A DNA stretch of 64,000 bases, taken from the NCBI RefSeq assembly GCF_018403285.1, contig NZ_BOSJ01000009.1, forward strand, positions 118,397 through 182,396. Reading direction: 5' to 3'. Positions within the stretch are counted from its first letter, which is position 1. Each line of letters begins with the position of its first letter. Shown piece by piece: positions 56,050 through 64,000 of the stretch. The notes below the pieces were generated by a model, which saw only the letters and a list, made by a program, of their open reading frames with translations, did no database searches and was not told the origin of the DNA. Source of the DNA: Paenibacillus sp. J45TS6 (GTDB lineage: Bacteria > Bacillota > Bacilli > Paenibacillales > Paenibacillaceae). Both the position numbers and the translations under genes were made by a program.

Positions 56050-56278
56050 TTAGTAACATTCTGTGCTCTTCAGCGACAAGATAGAGTATAACATAATATA
56101 AATAGCCATGACAACCCCTTTTTAAAATTTTTTTATCAGAAAAATAAAAACTTATGTTTCCTTATTAAAATGGCATAACAGCCTTTTATATTAAGGTGTT
56201 TTGTTTTAAATATTGCAATTTGACTTACAAAACATTAAAATTACTTATAATGATGCATATTGTTAGGAGGTTTCCAAA

Positions 56279-57061
56279 TTGTATCAGGAAGAACGGATGA
56301 AACTTATTATGGATCACCTTGCTAACGCGGGACGAATTTCTATTGAAGAGATTTGTCATCAGTTCGATGTATCTAGAGATACAGCGAGACGTGATCTCAT
56401 TAAGCTCGAAGAACAAGACCTTATTGTCCGTACTCGCGGAGGCGCGCTTCTCCCCTCCCCGATTCAGGAGTTCAAAAATTATAAAGACCGACTTGTCACT
56501 GTCTCAGACGAAAAGAAAAAGATCGGGAAACTTGCTGCCGCTCTGGTTCGCAAAGGTGACCGTATCATTCTTGACTCTTCTACCACGGTTCAAGCCTGTG
56601 CTGAATTTTTACATGCCGAACATTGCACCGTGATTACGAACTCCATCAACTCAGCTGATTTGCTGTCCGAAAAGGACTCGGTCCATATCCGACTTCTGGG
56701 TGGCATTCTGCATAAAGAACACCGTTATGTATACGGAGCTTCTGTAATCGAAGCCTTATCTAATTATTATGTTGAGAAATCATTTATTGGAGTCGGCGGA
56801 ATTACTACGGACGGACTTAGTGCAGATGATGAGGAAGGAAAAGTAAAACGTAAGATGATGGAACAAGCCGAAATGGTCATCGTCCTTGCGGATCATTCCA
56901 AATTTGGCCGGAATTATTTCTACCGATTTGCAGACTGGTCCCTAGTTGATGTCATTATCACAGACCAACTTCCGAGCTCAACCATGATGGATTTCTTTGA
57001 ACAACATCAGGTGGAAGTTTTGGTGCCGGATTCTAGTGAAGAACAGGAGGAATTATCATGA
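56279..57061 (+). CDS. DeoR-family transcriptional regulator
   Basis: 260 residues, TTG start with GTTAGGAGG upstream. N-terminal DeoR HTH (ERMKLIMDHLANAGRISIEEICHQFDVSRDTARRDLIKLEEQDLIVRTRGGA, ~5-57) and the C-terminal DeoRC sugar-phosphate sensor (KGDRIILDSSTTVQACAE; LLGGILHKEHRYVYG; GVGGITTDGLSADDEEG). It overlaps the HAD gene by ATGA, so it likely senses a sugar phosphate that the HAD protein acts on. Confidence 0.93.
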   Translation: MYQEERMKLIMDHLANAGRISIEEICHQFDVSRDTARRDLIKLEEQDLIVRTRGGALLPSPIQEFKNYKDRLVTVSDEKKKIGKLAAALVRKGDRIILDSSTTVQACAEFLHAEHCTVITNSINSADLLSEKDSVHIRLLGGILHKEHRYVYGASVIEALSNYYVEKSFIGVGGITTDGLSADDEEGKVKRKMMEQAEMVIVLADHSKFGRNYFYRFADWSLVDVIITDQLPSSTMMDFFEQHQVEVLVPDSSEEQEELS

Positions 57062-57933
57062 TTAAACTTATTGCGATTGATTTAGATGGAACACTGCTGA
57101 ATACCGAAAGTCAGATTAGTTCGGAGAATGCGGATGCGATCCGTTTTGCCCAAAATAATGGGGTCCATGTAGTTATCGCTACAGGAAGGGCCCATGCTGA
57201 TGTAAGAGCCATCTGTAAAAAGGCTGGACTTGTTACACCCGTTATTGCGGCTAATGGAGCTACCATCCATGATGAAAATGAAAATAAAATCGAATCCATT
57301 CCTATGGATCGAAAAATCGCATTTAGCATACTTGAATGGCTGGAAGCGAACGAATTTTATTATGAAGTACTCACCGATCAAGCAATCTATTCTCCCAATC
57401 AAGGACATCAACTCATGTCTATCGAAATTGACCGGGCCCTTAGTGCGAACCCGGAGGAAAGTATGGATCGTTTGCTAAGGCTCGCAGAGAAACAATATGA
57501 ACAAACGGGAATCGTGCGTATTCCGAGTTACCGTAACATTCCGGAGAGTGCCGAAATTTACAATATCCTTTCTCTTTCATTTGACCCCGAGAAACTGGAG
57601 CAAGGCCGAGCTCAGTTCCGAAACGACGAAAATGTAGCCATGGTCATTTCTGCAGACCATAATTTTGAGGTAGAACATCCGGAAGCATCCAAAGGAAATG
57701 CGCTAAGTAAACTGGCATCCCGTCTTGGAGTATCTATGGAAGATACAATGGCGATCGGGGACAGCTTTAACGATGTGTCGATGTTATCCATGGCCCATCA
57801 TTCTGTTGCTATGGGTAATGCCAATCCGAAGATCAAGGAACTTGCTAAAGAAGTTACCTTGAAAAATACAGAACATGGCGTCGCCTACGCCATTGAACGG
57901 AAATTAAAAAACCTACCGGTGAACAATCGGTAG
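57058..57933 (+). CDS. Cof-type HAD phosphatase
   Basis: 291 residues. HAD motif I LIAIDLDGTLLNTE (~3-16), motif II VIATGRA (~40), motif III Lys (SKGNALSKLA, ~212) and motif IV MAIGDSFNDVSML (~230). The C2b cap lies between motifs II and III. Typical substrates are sugar or nucleotide phosphates. Translationally coupled to the DeoR regulator. Confidence 0.93.
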   Translation: MIKLIAIDLDGTLLNTESQISSENADAIRFAQNNGVHVVIATGRAHADVRAICKKAGLVTPVIAANGATIHDENENKIESIPMDRKIAFSILEWLEANEFYYEVLTDQAIYSPNQGHQLMSIEIDRALSANPEESMDRLLRLAEKQYEQTGIVRIPSYRNIPESAEIYNILSLSFDPEKLEQGRAQFRNDENVAMVISADHNFEVEHPEASKGNALSKLASRLGVSMEDTMAIGDSFNDVSMLSMAHHSVAMGNANPKIKELAKEVTLKNTEHGVAYAIERKLKNLPVNNR

Positions 57934-57939
57934 ATGTAA

Positions 57940-57984
57940 CAAAAAGAGCGCATGGAATCCGAATTCCATGCGCTCTTTTTTATA
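57940..57984 (+). terminator. Intrinsic terminator
   Basis: AAAAAGAGCGCATGGAAT ccga ATTCCATGCGCTCTTTTTT; very strong stem. Confidence 0.92.
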
Positions 57985-58064
57985 ATTCATTTTTTTATAA
58001 TTCACGTCTATTTTATAAAGTTCCTTTCGTATCGCCTCATTCTTATAACAATAAGAAATTATCC

Positions 58065-58126
58065 ATTCTAGAATATAGACCTTCAATCAATTATAAAATA
58101 CAAATATTCAATTCCAGAATGTAGAC
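58065..58126. repeat. Two copies of a 16-base element, 46 bases apart
   Basis: ATTCTAGAATATAGAC (58065) and ATTCCAGAATGTAGAC (58111), 14 of 16 equal, in the AT-rich gap between the HAD terminator and the tRNA genes. Confidence 0.5.
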
Positions 58127-58135
58127 AACAAAAAA

Positions 58136-58153
58136 AAAGCCCTCACGGGCTTT
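58136..58153 (-). terminator. Terminator of the tRNA Asn-Ser transcript
   Basis: AAGCCC-tcac-GGGCTTT, with a nine-base T-run on the - strand. Confidence 0.85.
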
Positions 58154-58169
58154 CCTATTGTTCTTCGAA

Positions 58170-58258
58170 CGGAGAGAGAGGGATTCGAACCCTCGCACCG
58201 CTTACGCAGTCTAACCCCTTAGCAGAGGGTCCCCTTATAGCCACTTGGGTATCTCTCC
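58170..58258 (-). tRNA. tRNA-Ser (GCT)
   Basis: Acceptor GGAGAGA/TCTCTCC, anticodon stem ACCCT/GGGGT with loop CTGCTAA (GCT), long variable arm and T arm GGTTCGAATCC. 89 bases. Confidence 0.94.
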
Positions 58259-58264
58259 AAAGAA

Positions 58265-58340
58265 TGGCTCCCCGAACAGGGCTCGAACCTGTGACAACTC
58301 GATTAACAGTCGAGTGCTCTACCAACTGAGCTATCAGGGA
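58265..58340 (-). tRNA. tRNA-Asn (GTT)
   Basis: Acceptor TCCCTGA/TCGGGGA, anticodon loop CTGTTAA (GTT), T arm GGTTCGAGCC, encoded CCA. 76 bases. Six bases upstream of tRNA-Ser. Confidence 0.95.
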
Positions 58341-58387
58341 TCATTAACTATATATAATTTATCAAAACTTTAAAGAAGAGTCAAGCT

Positions 58388-59137
58388 TCAAATTTCCTTG
58401 ACTCTTAAATCCGCTGTAAACCACGATTTATAGCTCAGCAGCGACAACGTAATCGCCGTAATTGCCGCAGAACTTGTAAAAGCAAACACAATAAGTATTT
58501 GATACTTTACCGCTTCTACTGGGTCTGCACCAGCTATAATCATCCCGGTCATCATACCGGGAAGCTGAACAATCCCTACCGTTTTCATACTATCTATGGT
58601 AGGAATCATACTTGATTTTACCGCTTTTTTCAATTGAGATTGTAATGCCTGCTTGGCTGTTGCCCCCAGCGCGAGCAAAGTTTCAATCTCTGGTCTTGAC
58701 GAATGCACTTCTTCCTTCATTCGGTTTAAGAATAGTCCAGCTACCACCATCGCATTCCCGATGGTCATCCCGCTGATGGGAATAATGTAACGCGGAGACA
58801 CTTCAACAATCCCTAGACCAAGTACGAGTGCCATCATCAGCAGCTCCGTGAGTGCAATCGATACAAAGATCCGCCAGACTATCCCTGTTATCCCCTTCGC
58901 TCGTTTCGATGCATTATAAGATGCCACGAGGATCATAATTAGAATAATGAGTAGCAGGAGCAAAGGATTTTTAGTGTTAAAAATATACTGCAAAACATAC
59001 CCGACAAGCAAAAGCTGTATAGCAGAGCGAATGGTTCCGATGGCAATTTCTTTTTCTAGACCGACCTTTTGCCATACCGAAGCAAGCATAGTAATCATGA
59101 CAAAGATCAGAGTGAAACTAAGTGCTACAATCGACAT
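58388..59137 (-). CDS. FetB-like ABC permease (UPF0014)
   Basis: 249 residues with about seven hydrophobic helices. UPF0014 signatures: EIAIGTIRSAIQLLLVGYVLQ (~29-49) and ISGMTIGNAMVVAGL (~120-134), SMKTVGIVQLPGMMTGMIIAG (~183-203). It forms an exporter with the overlapping ATPase gene (13-base overlap). In E. coli FetAB exports iron; that role is inferred here. Confidence 0.88.
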   Translation of the reverse strand: MSIVALSFTLIFVMITMLASVWQKVGLEKEIAIGTIRSAIQLLLVGYVLQYIFNTKNPLLLLLIILIMILVASYNASKRAKGITGIVWRIFVSIALTELLMMALVLGLGIVEVSPRYIIPISGMTIGNAMVVAGLFLNRMKEEVHSSRPEIETLLALGATAKQALQSQLKKAVKSSMIPTIDSMKTVGIVQLPGMMTGMIIAGADPVEAVKYQILIVFAFTSSAAITAITLSLLSYKSWFTADLRVKEI

Positions 59138-59898
59138 TTATGTGTTCCTGCCTTCCCCGCTGCATTCAAAAACCGGACAACCTCATCATCTGCCGGATAT
59201 TCAAAAAATTCAGTAGAACCTTGGTCATGAAGTAATGTTCCTTGGGCCATAAACCATATCCGGTTTGAAACCTGCCTAGCTTGCTCCAGATCGTGAGTAA
59301 CCCAGATCATCGCAGTTTGGTGAGTGTGCGCCCAATCATGAAGAAGTTCTTCTACTCTTTTCTTACTTCCTTGATCCAGCGAGGCCGTAATCTCATCAAG
59401 AAGGAGAACCTCAGGCTGCATCAGTAAAGATCGCACAAGCGCAATACGCTGTTTCTCCCCACCAGACAAACTTTTTGCATGTTGAGTAAGATCCAGGGTA
59501 GACAGACCCACCTTCTCTAGCAAAAGATGAGCCAGTTCCTCATCATATGTTTTCTGATGCAGGGAGCTATACAGCCGAAGGTTATCATCTACTGTTCCTT
59601 CAATCATCACAGCCTGCTGCGCTACATAACCAATATGAGTCCTCCACTCTCTCGGGTCCACTTGTTCATATGAAACGCCGCTGTACTCCAAGACACCATC
59701 GTCATGCTTGTCTAGTCTCGACAGAATGCGGAGCAAAGTGCTCTTCCCTTGACCAGATACACCAATCAGTGCAATTCGATCATTTGGGTAAACGTCTGTT
59801 GTCACCTGCTCAAATAACCAAGGTCGATCTAGACCTGCGTACTTTTTCCTCATATTTTCTACACGTAAAATAGGTTGCAATGAAATACTCTCCTTCAT
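59125..59898 (-). CDS. FetA-like ABC ATPase
   Basis: 257 residues. Walker A GVSGQGKST (~47), signature SLSGGEKQR, Walker B VLLLDEITASLDQGSK (~166), switch His WVTHDLEQAR. Pairs with the UPF0014 permease. Confidence 0.88.
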   Translation of the reverse strand: MKESISLQPILRVENMRKKYAGLDRPWLFEQVTTDVYPNDRIALIGVSGQGKSTLLRILSRLDKHDDGVLEYSGVSYEQVDPREWRTHIGYVAQQAVMIEGTVDDNLRLYSSLHQKTYDEELAHLLLEKVGLSTLDLTQHAKSLSGGEKQRIALVRSLLMQPEVLLLDEITASLDQGSKKRVEELLHDWAHTHQTAMIWVTHDLEQARQVSNRIWFMAQGTLLHDQGSTEFFEYPADDEVVRFLNAAGKAGTHKCRL

Positions 59899-59907
59899 CT
59901 ATGAAAC

Positions 59908-60387
59908 TTAGGGAGTGGCTATCTCCGACATGACAAGCGGACCGCTGCATCTGCCGCACCGATACTTTCTAACATCTACCTTGCGCTTACGCTGATACGT
60001 TTGCCCGCACTTCTGGCAGACGAGTTTATATTTATAGGGCAGGGTTCTCCGGCCTTTTCCGTCCGGCAAGGACTGACAAAAACGACTTCCCCCTACTTTT
60101 GCTAAAAGCTGTTTAAATTCAGGGTCGCGATGACGATAGCCCCTCCCTCGTATATGTAGATGATAATGGCATAGTTCATGCTTAATAATCTTCTCGACCT
60201 CTTCTTTGCCATAAGCCTTAAGCTGATGCGGATTAATCTCTATTCGGTGACTACGGAGCATGTATCTGCCTCCCGTCGTGGTTAGCCTGCTGTTAAACGA
60301 TGCTTCATGCTGAAATGGAACGCCAAAACTTTCAAGTGAGATGCGCTCAATCCATGTCTGAAGTTCTTCGTTCGTCATGGAATTCAT
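59908..60387 (-). CDS. SprT-like metalloprotease-fold protein (YdcK-like)
   Basis: 159 residues. Zinc-binding HELCHYHLH (~70-78) and a C-terminal zinc ribbon with CQKCG and CGRCS (~124-145), the SprT layout. Gene order sprT-like / cmpA / tex is as I recall for ydcK-cmpA-ydcI in B. subtilis. Activity is uncertain; the family is metalloprotease-like. The -strand ATPase gene follows 9 bases after its stop. Confidence 0.9.
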   Translation of the reverse strand: MNSMTNEELQTWIERISLESFGVPFQHEASFNSRLTTTGGRYMLRSHRIEINPHQLKAYGKEEVEKIIKHELCHYHLHIRGRGYRHRDPEFKQLLAKVGGSRFCQSLPDGKGRRTLPYKYKLVCQKCGQTYQRKRKVDVRKYRCGRCSGPLVMSEIATP

Positions 60388-60492
60388 ATATGCTCAGCTC
60401 TCTTTCTTTCGTTGTTTCTACTTGATTGTAAGTATACCTTGGGATACACTGTCAAGGAACCACTGACCGAACTAAAGGGGAGAAATGCACGT

Positions 60493-60861
60493 ATGTCTAA
60501 AATGCGATACGTTATTCTGCAACACGCCGATCAGTTAGAATTTGTGGAAATGCCTTCCGATTATGCTTATCAGCTCAGCGCACTGAATCTTCGGCTGAAT
60601 AAAGAAATCGATAAGCTGACCGCCGATATTGTTCCTACCCTTCCTAGAGCCATCGCTGAATGTGATCAGCTGGACCTGCTGGAAGAACGCTATGTGATTA
60701 CACAAGGTCTTGCCTATATTAACGATCTAGAGAAATCCTTTGCAGCTGTAAAAGAAGAACACTATCCACTGATCGCCCTGCTAACCGAGATTCGTGCCCT
60801 TCAGGCACAGCTCGAACAATGGTATGAAGAAGAAGAACTTACTCTACATCATCCACTATAA
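60493..60861 (+). CDS. Conserved-looking hypothetical protein, 122 residues
   Basis: ATG 60493 with AAGGGGAG upstream; the longer open frame upstream is not supported. Mostly helical, acidic, no membrane segment (ALNLRLNKEIDKLTADIVP; ALLTEIRALQAQLEQWYEEE). Function unknown. It sits between the SprT-like gene (-) and CmpA (+). Confidence 0.65.
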   Translation: MSKMRYVILQHADQLEFVEMPSDYAYQLSALNLRLNKEIDKLTADIVPTLPRAIAECDQLDLLEERYVITQGLAYINDLEKSFAAVKEEHYPLIALLTEIRALQAQLEQWYEEEELTLHHPL

Positions 60862-60877
60862 AAAAAACACACAAATA

Positions 60878-60913
60878 ACCGTTCTACATCCCTTGTAGAA
60901 CGGTTATTTTCAT
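60878..60913 (+). terminator. Intrinsic terminator
   Basis: AACCGTTCTAC atccctt GTAGAACGGTTATTTT. Confidence 0.88.
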
Positions 60914-60988
60914 GTGAACTGGCACAATTCGGGCTCTCTCCCCATATGCTAACGTACAGAAATGAACCTATGGAGGAGGGACTTCCCT

Positions 60989-61132
60989 GTGCCCCAATGG
61001 CTTAGTAACCAACTCATGCGTGCTTTCCATAAGAAAGATCGAAGGCAGATTCGCCTGCTGAACGAATGCTGGTTCTTCTATCGTAATCGCCCAGGCGCTC
61101 ATCATGGTATGTCTAATGAGCCTGATCTATAA
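60989..61132 (+). CDS. cmpA: Cortex morphogenetic protein CmpA-like small protein
   Basis: 47 residues, GTG start eight bases after GGAGGAGGG. The N-terminal part WLSNQLMRAFHKKDRRQIRL followed by LNECWFFYR matches CmpA of spore formers, which acts with ClpXP quality control of SpoIVA during spore coat/cortex assembly. The C-terminal ~15 residues (GAHHGMSNEPDL) extend past the form I remember. Its place between the sprT-like gene and tex agrees with B. subtilis. Confidence 0.82.
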   Translation: MPQWLSNQLMRAFHKKDRRQIRLLNECWFFYRNRPGAHHGMSNEPDL

Positions 61133-61198
61133 ACAGCTGCCAGCCGGTGAATCAGAAAGGGCATTCTCATCATCGGCTTTTACTGTCCTTACGAATGA

Positions 61199-63412
61199 TT
61201 ACTGATTGTTTTGATTTGGGTCCTTCATCGTGAGAGCGACGCGGCCCTTTTTCAAATCTACGCTAAGCACCCATACCGTTACATTATCTCCTACGGATAC
61301 CACATCCATTGGATGCTTTACAAATCCGTTGCTAAGCTGCGAGATATGAACGAGTCCATCACTTTTCACGCCAATGTCTACAAAAGCACCGAAGTCAATT
61401 ACATTACGAACCGTACCTTGCAGCTCCATTCCCGGTTCCAGATCTTCAATCTTCAGTACATCGGTCCGGAAAATAGGAAGCGGCAACTCTTCACGCGGGT
61501 CACGACCCGGACGCTGTAAGTTCTCAAGAATATCGCGCAGTGTCGGCAGACCGACTTCTACTCTGTCAGCAAGTTCTTGTGCGCTTTGTTCTTCCAAGAT
61601 CCGTGTCAGTTCTTCGGTTCCCAGTTTATCCAGGTCCACTTTGAGTTCTGCAAAGACCCGGTCAACTACAGAATAAGATTCCGGGTGAATCGCTGTTTTA
61701 TCCAGCGGGTTATCCCCTTCCGAAATACGCATAAAACCAGCACATTGTTCAAACGTCTTCGCGCCTAGACGCGGTACTTTTTGCAGTTCTTTACGAGAAG
61801 AAAACTTACCATGCTCTTCACGGTATTTCACAATGTTTTTAGCAATCGTGGAGTTTATTCCCGCTACATAAGACAACAGCGAAGGAGAAGCTGTATTCAC
61901 ATCAACGCCAACATGGTTAACGGCAGATTCTACAACGGCTTTCAGACTTTCCTCCAGATGTTTTTGAGATACATCATGTTGGTATTGACCTACACCAATG
62001 GCTTTTGGATCAATCTTCACAAGTTCAGCCAGCGGATCTTGAACCCGGCGGGCAATGGAGGCAGCACTACGCTCTGCTACATCCAGATCAGGGAATTCTT
62101 CCTGCGCAATCTTGGAAGCAGAGTATACACTTGCTCCTGCCTCATTCACGATCAAATAAGCAAGATTTGGATCTCCGATCTCCTGCATGACTTCCGCTAC
62201 AAATTGCTCGGTTTCACGAGAAGCTGTCCCGTTTCCAATAACAATCAATTCGATATCATATTTGCTGATCAGCTCTTTAAACTTAGCTAATGCTTCCTGC
62301 TTCTTATTATTCGGCGGTGTCGGATACGTTACAGCTACCTCAAGCAGTTTTCCTGTTTCGTCTACAACCGCAAGTTTACAGCCAGTTCGGTAAGCAGGAT
62401 CGACGCCAAGTACACGTTTATTCGGAATCGGCGGCTGCAAAAGCAAGCTGCGCAGATTACCAGAAAAAATAGAGATGGCCTGTGCTTCGCCTTTTTCTGT
62501 TAGCTCAGCACGTACTTCTCTTTCAATCGAAGGAGCGATCAGGCGCTTATAAGCATCCATAATTACATTTTCGAGAATGTCCGTCACGACCGATGATGAT
62601 TTCAGCAACTGACGGCCAATATAGTTATGAACCGGTTCTGCATTAACATCGAGTCCCACTTTCAGTATGCCTTCACGTTCTCCACGGTTAATCGCAAGAA
62701 TTCGATGCGGCGGCATTTTTTTAGCGAGTTCACGGTAGTCATAGTAATTCTCATATACGGATTCCACATCGATATCCTTCGCTTCTGAAGTCAGCATACC
62801 GTGATCCAGTGTATATCTTCTTACCCATGAACGAATGGATGCATCATCAGCGATATTCTCAGCTAAAATATCCTTCGCTCCTTGCAGCGCCGTATCTGCA
62901 CTATCTACTCCAAGCTCTTCGTTCACATAACGAGCGGCTTCTTCCATTACATTTCCTTGTTTCGGCTGATTCCAGATCCACTCGGATAATGGCTCAAGCC
63001 CTTTTTCTTTCGCTACACTCGCACGGGTTTTACGTTTTTGACGATAAGGACGGTACAAATCTTCTACTTCTTGTAGTTTGACCGCTTGTTTGATTGACTT
63101 AGCTAGTTCCTCCGTCAGTTTGCCCTGCTCTTCAATAATGCGAATGACTTCCACTTTACGATCTTCCAGATTACGAAGGTAGACCGTTCTTTCTTCAATC
63201 AGACGCAGCTCATTCTCGTCCAGCTCGCCTGTCATTTCTTTACGGTACCTTGCGATAAAAGGAATGGTATTCCCTTCGTTTAACAAGGATACAGTTGTTC
63301 TTACCTGCTTTAATGAGAGCGAAAGTTCTTTAGCGACTTGATTAACAATACGCTCTTCCTGTTCTTTCTTCAGTTTCTCATCGTTTACTTCAACTGCCGA
63401 TAGCTCTGACAA
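61199..63412 (-). CDS. tex: Tex-family RNA-binding transcription accessory protein
   Basis: 737 residues. N-terminal Tex helical region, YqgF/RNase H-like core (GVDPAYRTGCKLAVVD, ~333; GNGTASRETEQF), helix-hairpin-helix part (GVDVNTASPSLLSYVAGI, ~495; RLGAKTFEQCAGFMRI, ~546) and C-terminal S1 domain (GMELQGTVRNVIDFGAFVDIGVKSDGLVHISQLS, ~655-690). It associates with transcription elongation/RNA in bacteria. Length and order are complete. Confidence 0.95.
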   Translation of the reverse strand: MSELSAVEVNDEKLKKEQEERIVNQVAKELSLSLKQVRTTVSLLNEGNTIPFIARYRKEMTGELDENELRLIEERTVYLRNLEDRKVEVIRIIEEQGKLTEELAKSIKQAVKLQEVEDLYRPYRQKRKTRASVAKEKGLEPLSEWIWNQPKQGNVMEEAARYVNEELGVDSADTALQGAKDILAENIADDASIRSWVRRYTLDHGMLTSEAKDIDVESVYENYYDYRELAKKMPPHRILAINRGEREGILKVGLDVNAEPVHNYIGRQLLKSSSVVTDILENVIMDAYKRLIAPSIEREVRAELTEKGEAQAISIFSGNLRSLLLQPPIPNKRVLGVDPAYRTGCKLAVVDETGKLLEVAVTYPTPPNNKKQEALAKFKELISKYDIELIVIGNGTASRETEQFVAEVMQEIGDPNLAYLIVNEAGASVYSASKIAQEEFPDLDVAERSAASIARRVQDPLAELVKIDPKAIGVGQYQHDVSQKHLEESLKAVVESAVNHVGVDVNTASPSLLSYVAGINSTIAKNIVKYREEHGKFSSRKELQKVPRLGAKTFEQCAGFMRISEGDNPLDKTAIHPESYSVVDRVFAELKVDLDKLGTEELTRILEEQSAQELADRVEVGLPTLRDILENLQRPGRDPREELPLPIFRTDVLKIEDLEPGMELQGTVRNVIDFGAFVDIGVKSDGLVHISQLSNGFVKHPMDVVSVGDNVTVWVLSVDLKKGRVALTMKDPNQNNQ

Positions 63413-63483
63413 AAAAATCCCTCTTTCTTCTATGGATTACCCGCTCATTATTCCGCTGCATGATGAACGCATCTCGCATATTT

Positions 63484-63616
63484 AGCCGCTACGTACACAA
63501 ATGAATTCCATGACCGCTGTTGTAATTGGAGTTTTTAATCCTATTAACTCAGTGGTACAACTCCAATCACAAAGGCGGACGCTTCGCTTCTTAGAACTCA
63601 TTTGTTACTCCGCTGC
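63484..63616. repeat. ~133-bp terminal repeat element, copy 1
   Basis: Begins AGCCGCTACGTACACAAATG and ends with CATTTGTTACTCCGCTGC. Its two ends are imperfect inverted repeats, and inside it AATTGGAGT pairs with ACTCCAATC. It is ~92% or more identical by eye to copy 2, 54 bases on. It has no reading frame. Confidence 0.85.
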
Positions 63617-63670
63617 TTTCTGCCTTTATGCAAAGTGCACTCTGCAGTGACAAACTGCTCTAACGAAAAT

Positions 63671-63802
63671 AGCCGCTACGTACACAAATGATTCCATGAC
63701 CGCTGTTGTGATTGGAGTTTTTAATCCTATCAACTCAGTGGTACAACTCCAATCACAAAGGCGGACGCTTCGCTTCTCGGAATTCATTTGTTACTCCGCT
63801 AC
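63671..63802. repeat. ~133-bp terminal repeat element, copy 2
   Basis: Same element in direct orientation; it differs from copy 1 by one lost base and about six to eight substitutions, and its end GGAATTCATTTGTTACTCCGCTAC mirrors the start. Confidence 0.85.
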
Positions 63803-63883
63803 TGCTAGCTCTGTAGCACTGCATTTATAACATCACGCAAAAGAATAAGAGACGTCCAATTTTCTTTTTTTAATGACGGATTG

Positions 63884-64000
63884 TCAATCCAAGTGCGACA
63901 CTTCTTCTTCAAATGATTCGTGAGCAGTTTTCCATCCTAAACATTTCCTTGGTCTGTTGTTAATAAGTTGGAGGGCATGTTCTAATTCTTCCTCAGTCAC
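63884..64000 (-). mobile_element. IS30-family transposase, C-terminal fragment
   Basis: The visible 38 codons plus stop on the - strand read VTEEELEHALQLINNRP... with the IS30-type tail NRPRKCLGWKTAHESF and end EVSHLD. The frame is open at the window edge. It is intact as far as seen; the rest of the element lies outside. Confidence 0.85.

Noticed and set aside
63484-63802. Direct repeats as a CRISPR array
   Set aside because: Only two copies, ~133 bases each, with palindromic ends; repeat and spacer lengths do not fit CRISPR.

Overview
The window looks like chromosome of a Paenibacillus-type, spore-forming Firmicute. The evidence is intermediate-to-low GC, strong AGGAGG-type ribosome sites with frequent GTG/TTG starts, Fur and GlnR/TnrA operators of the Bacillus type, c-di-AMP (ydaO/yuaA) riboswitches, and a tex / cmpA / sprT-like block matching the ydcI-cmpA-ydcK order I recall from B. 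subtilis. The assignment is inference from content; no 16S gene is present.

Layout. 1-2.8 kb: the end of a Cof-type HAD phosphatase, a 38-residue membrane peptide, a DUF1269-like protein and two AT-rich unknown genes. 2.8-6.9 kb: a divergent, Fur-controlled siderophore uptake locus (two permeases and an ATPase on -, the lipoprotein on +). 7-21 kb: housekeeping genes: a PhnP-like metallo-hydrolase, an oligopeptide-binding lipoprotein, an orphan CysA-type ATPase, TetR, YvyE, glucose-6-phosphate isomerase, a beta-hydroxyacid dehydrogenase, transketolase, PurU and endonuclease IV. 22-26.2 kb: a hemicellulose locus (MFS transporter and GH43 on -, AraC regulator on +) with a cre-like site. 27.3-38 kb: a complete Gram-positive Tad/Flp pilus operon on - (TadZ, TadA, TadB, TadC, Flp, TadE-like, DUF5702/TadG-like, TadE-like with a beta-rich tail, prepilin peptidase, FHA protein). 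Its leader carries a terminator that can only act within the leader.

38.3-46.6 kb: a secreted nuclease, Ohr, a serine hydrolase, MntH, a HAD phosphatase, two tandem c-di-AMP riboswitches in front of a 137-residue Rossmann-like orphan, and a BsaA-type glutathione peroxidase. 47-54 kb: a nitrogen locus with a stand-alone UreF, a PAS protein, the UrtABCDE urea transporter and a 45-residue orphan; three perfect TGTNA-N7-TNACA operators lie here. 54-58.4 kb: an XRE regulator, DegV, a DeoR-HAD pair and five tRNA genes (a sixth, a second tRNA-Leu(GAG), is at 46.7 kb). 58.4-63.4 kb: a FetAB-like exporter, SprT-like protein, CmpA and Tex. The last 600 bases hold two copies of a ~133-bp repeat and the 3' end of an IS30-family transposase.

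Best candidates for something undescribed: (1) the tandem c-di-AMP riboswitches driving an unknown small protein; (2) the attenuator-like leader of the Tad operon; (3) the GlnR/TnrA-marked urea/PAS/orphan-peptide locus; (4) the duplicated terminal repeat next to the insertion sequence. All function calls come from reading the translations; no database search was made.
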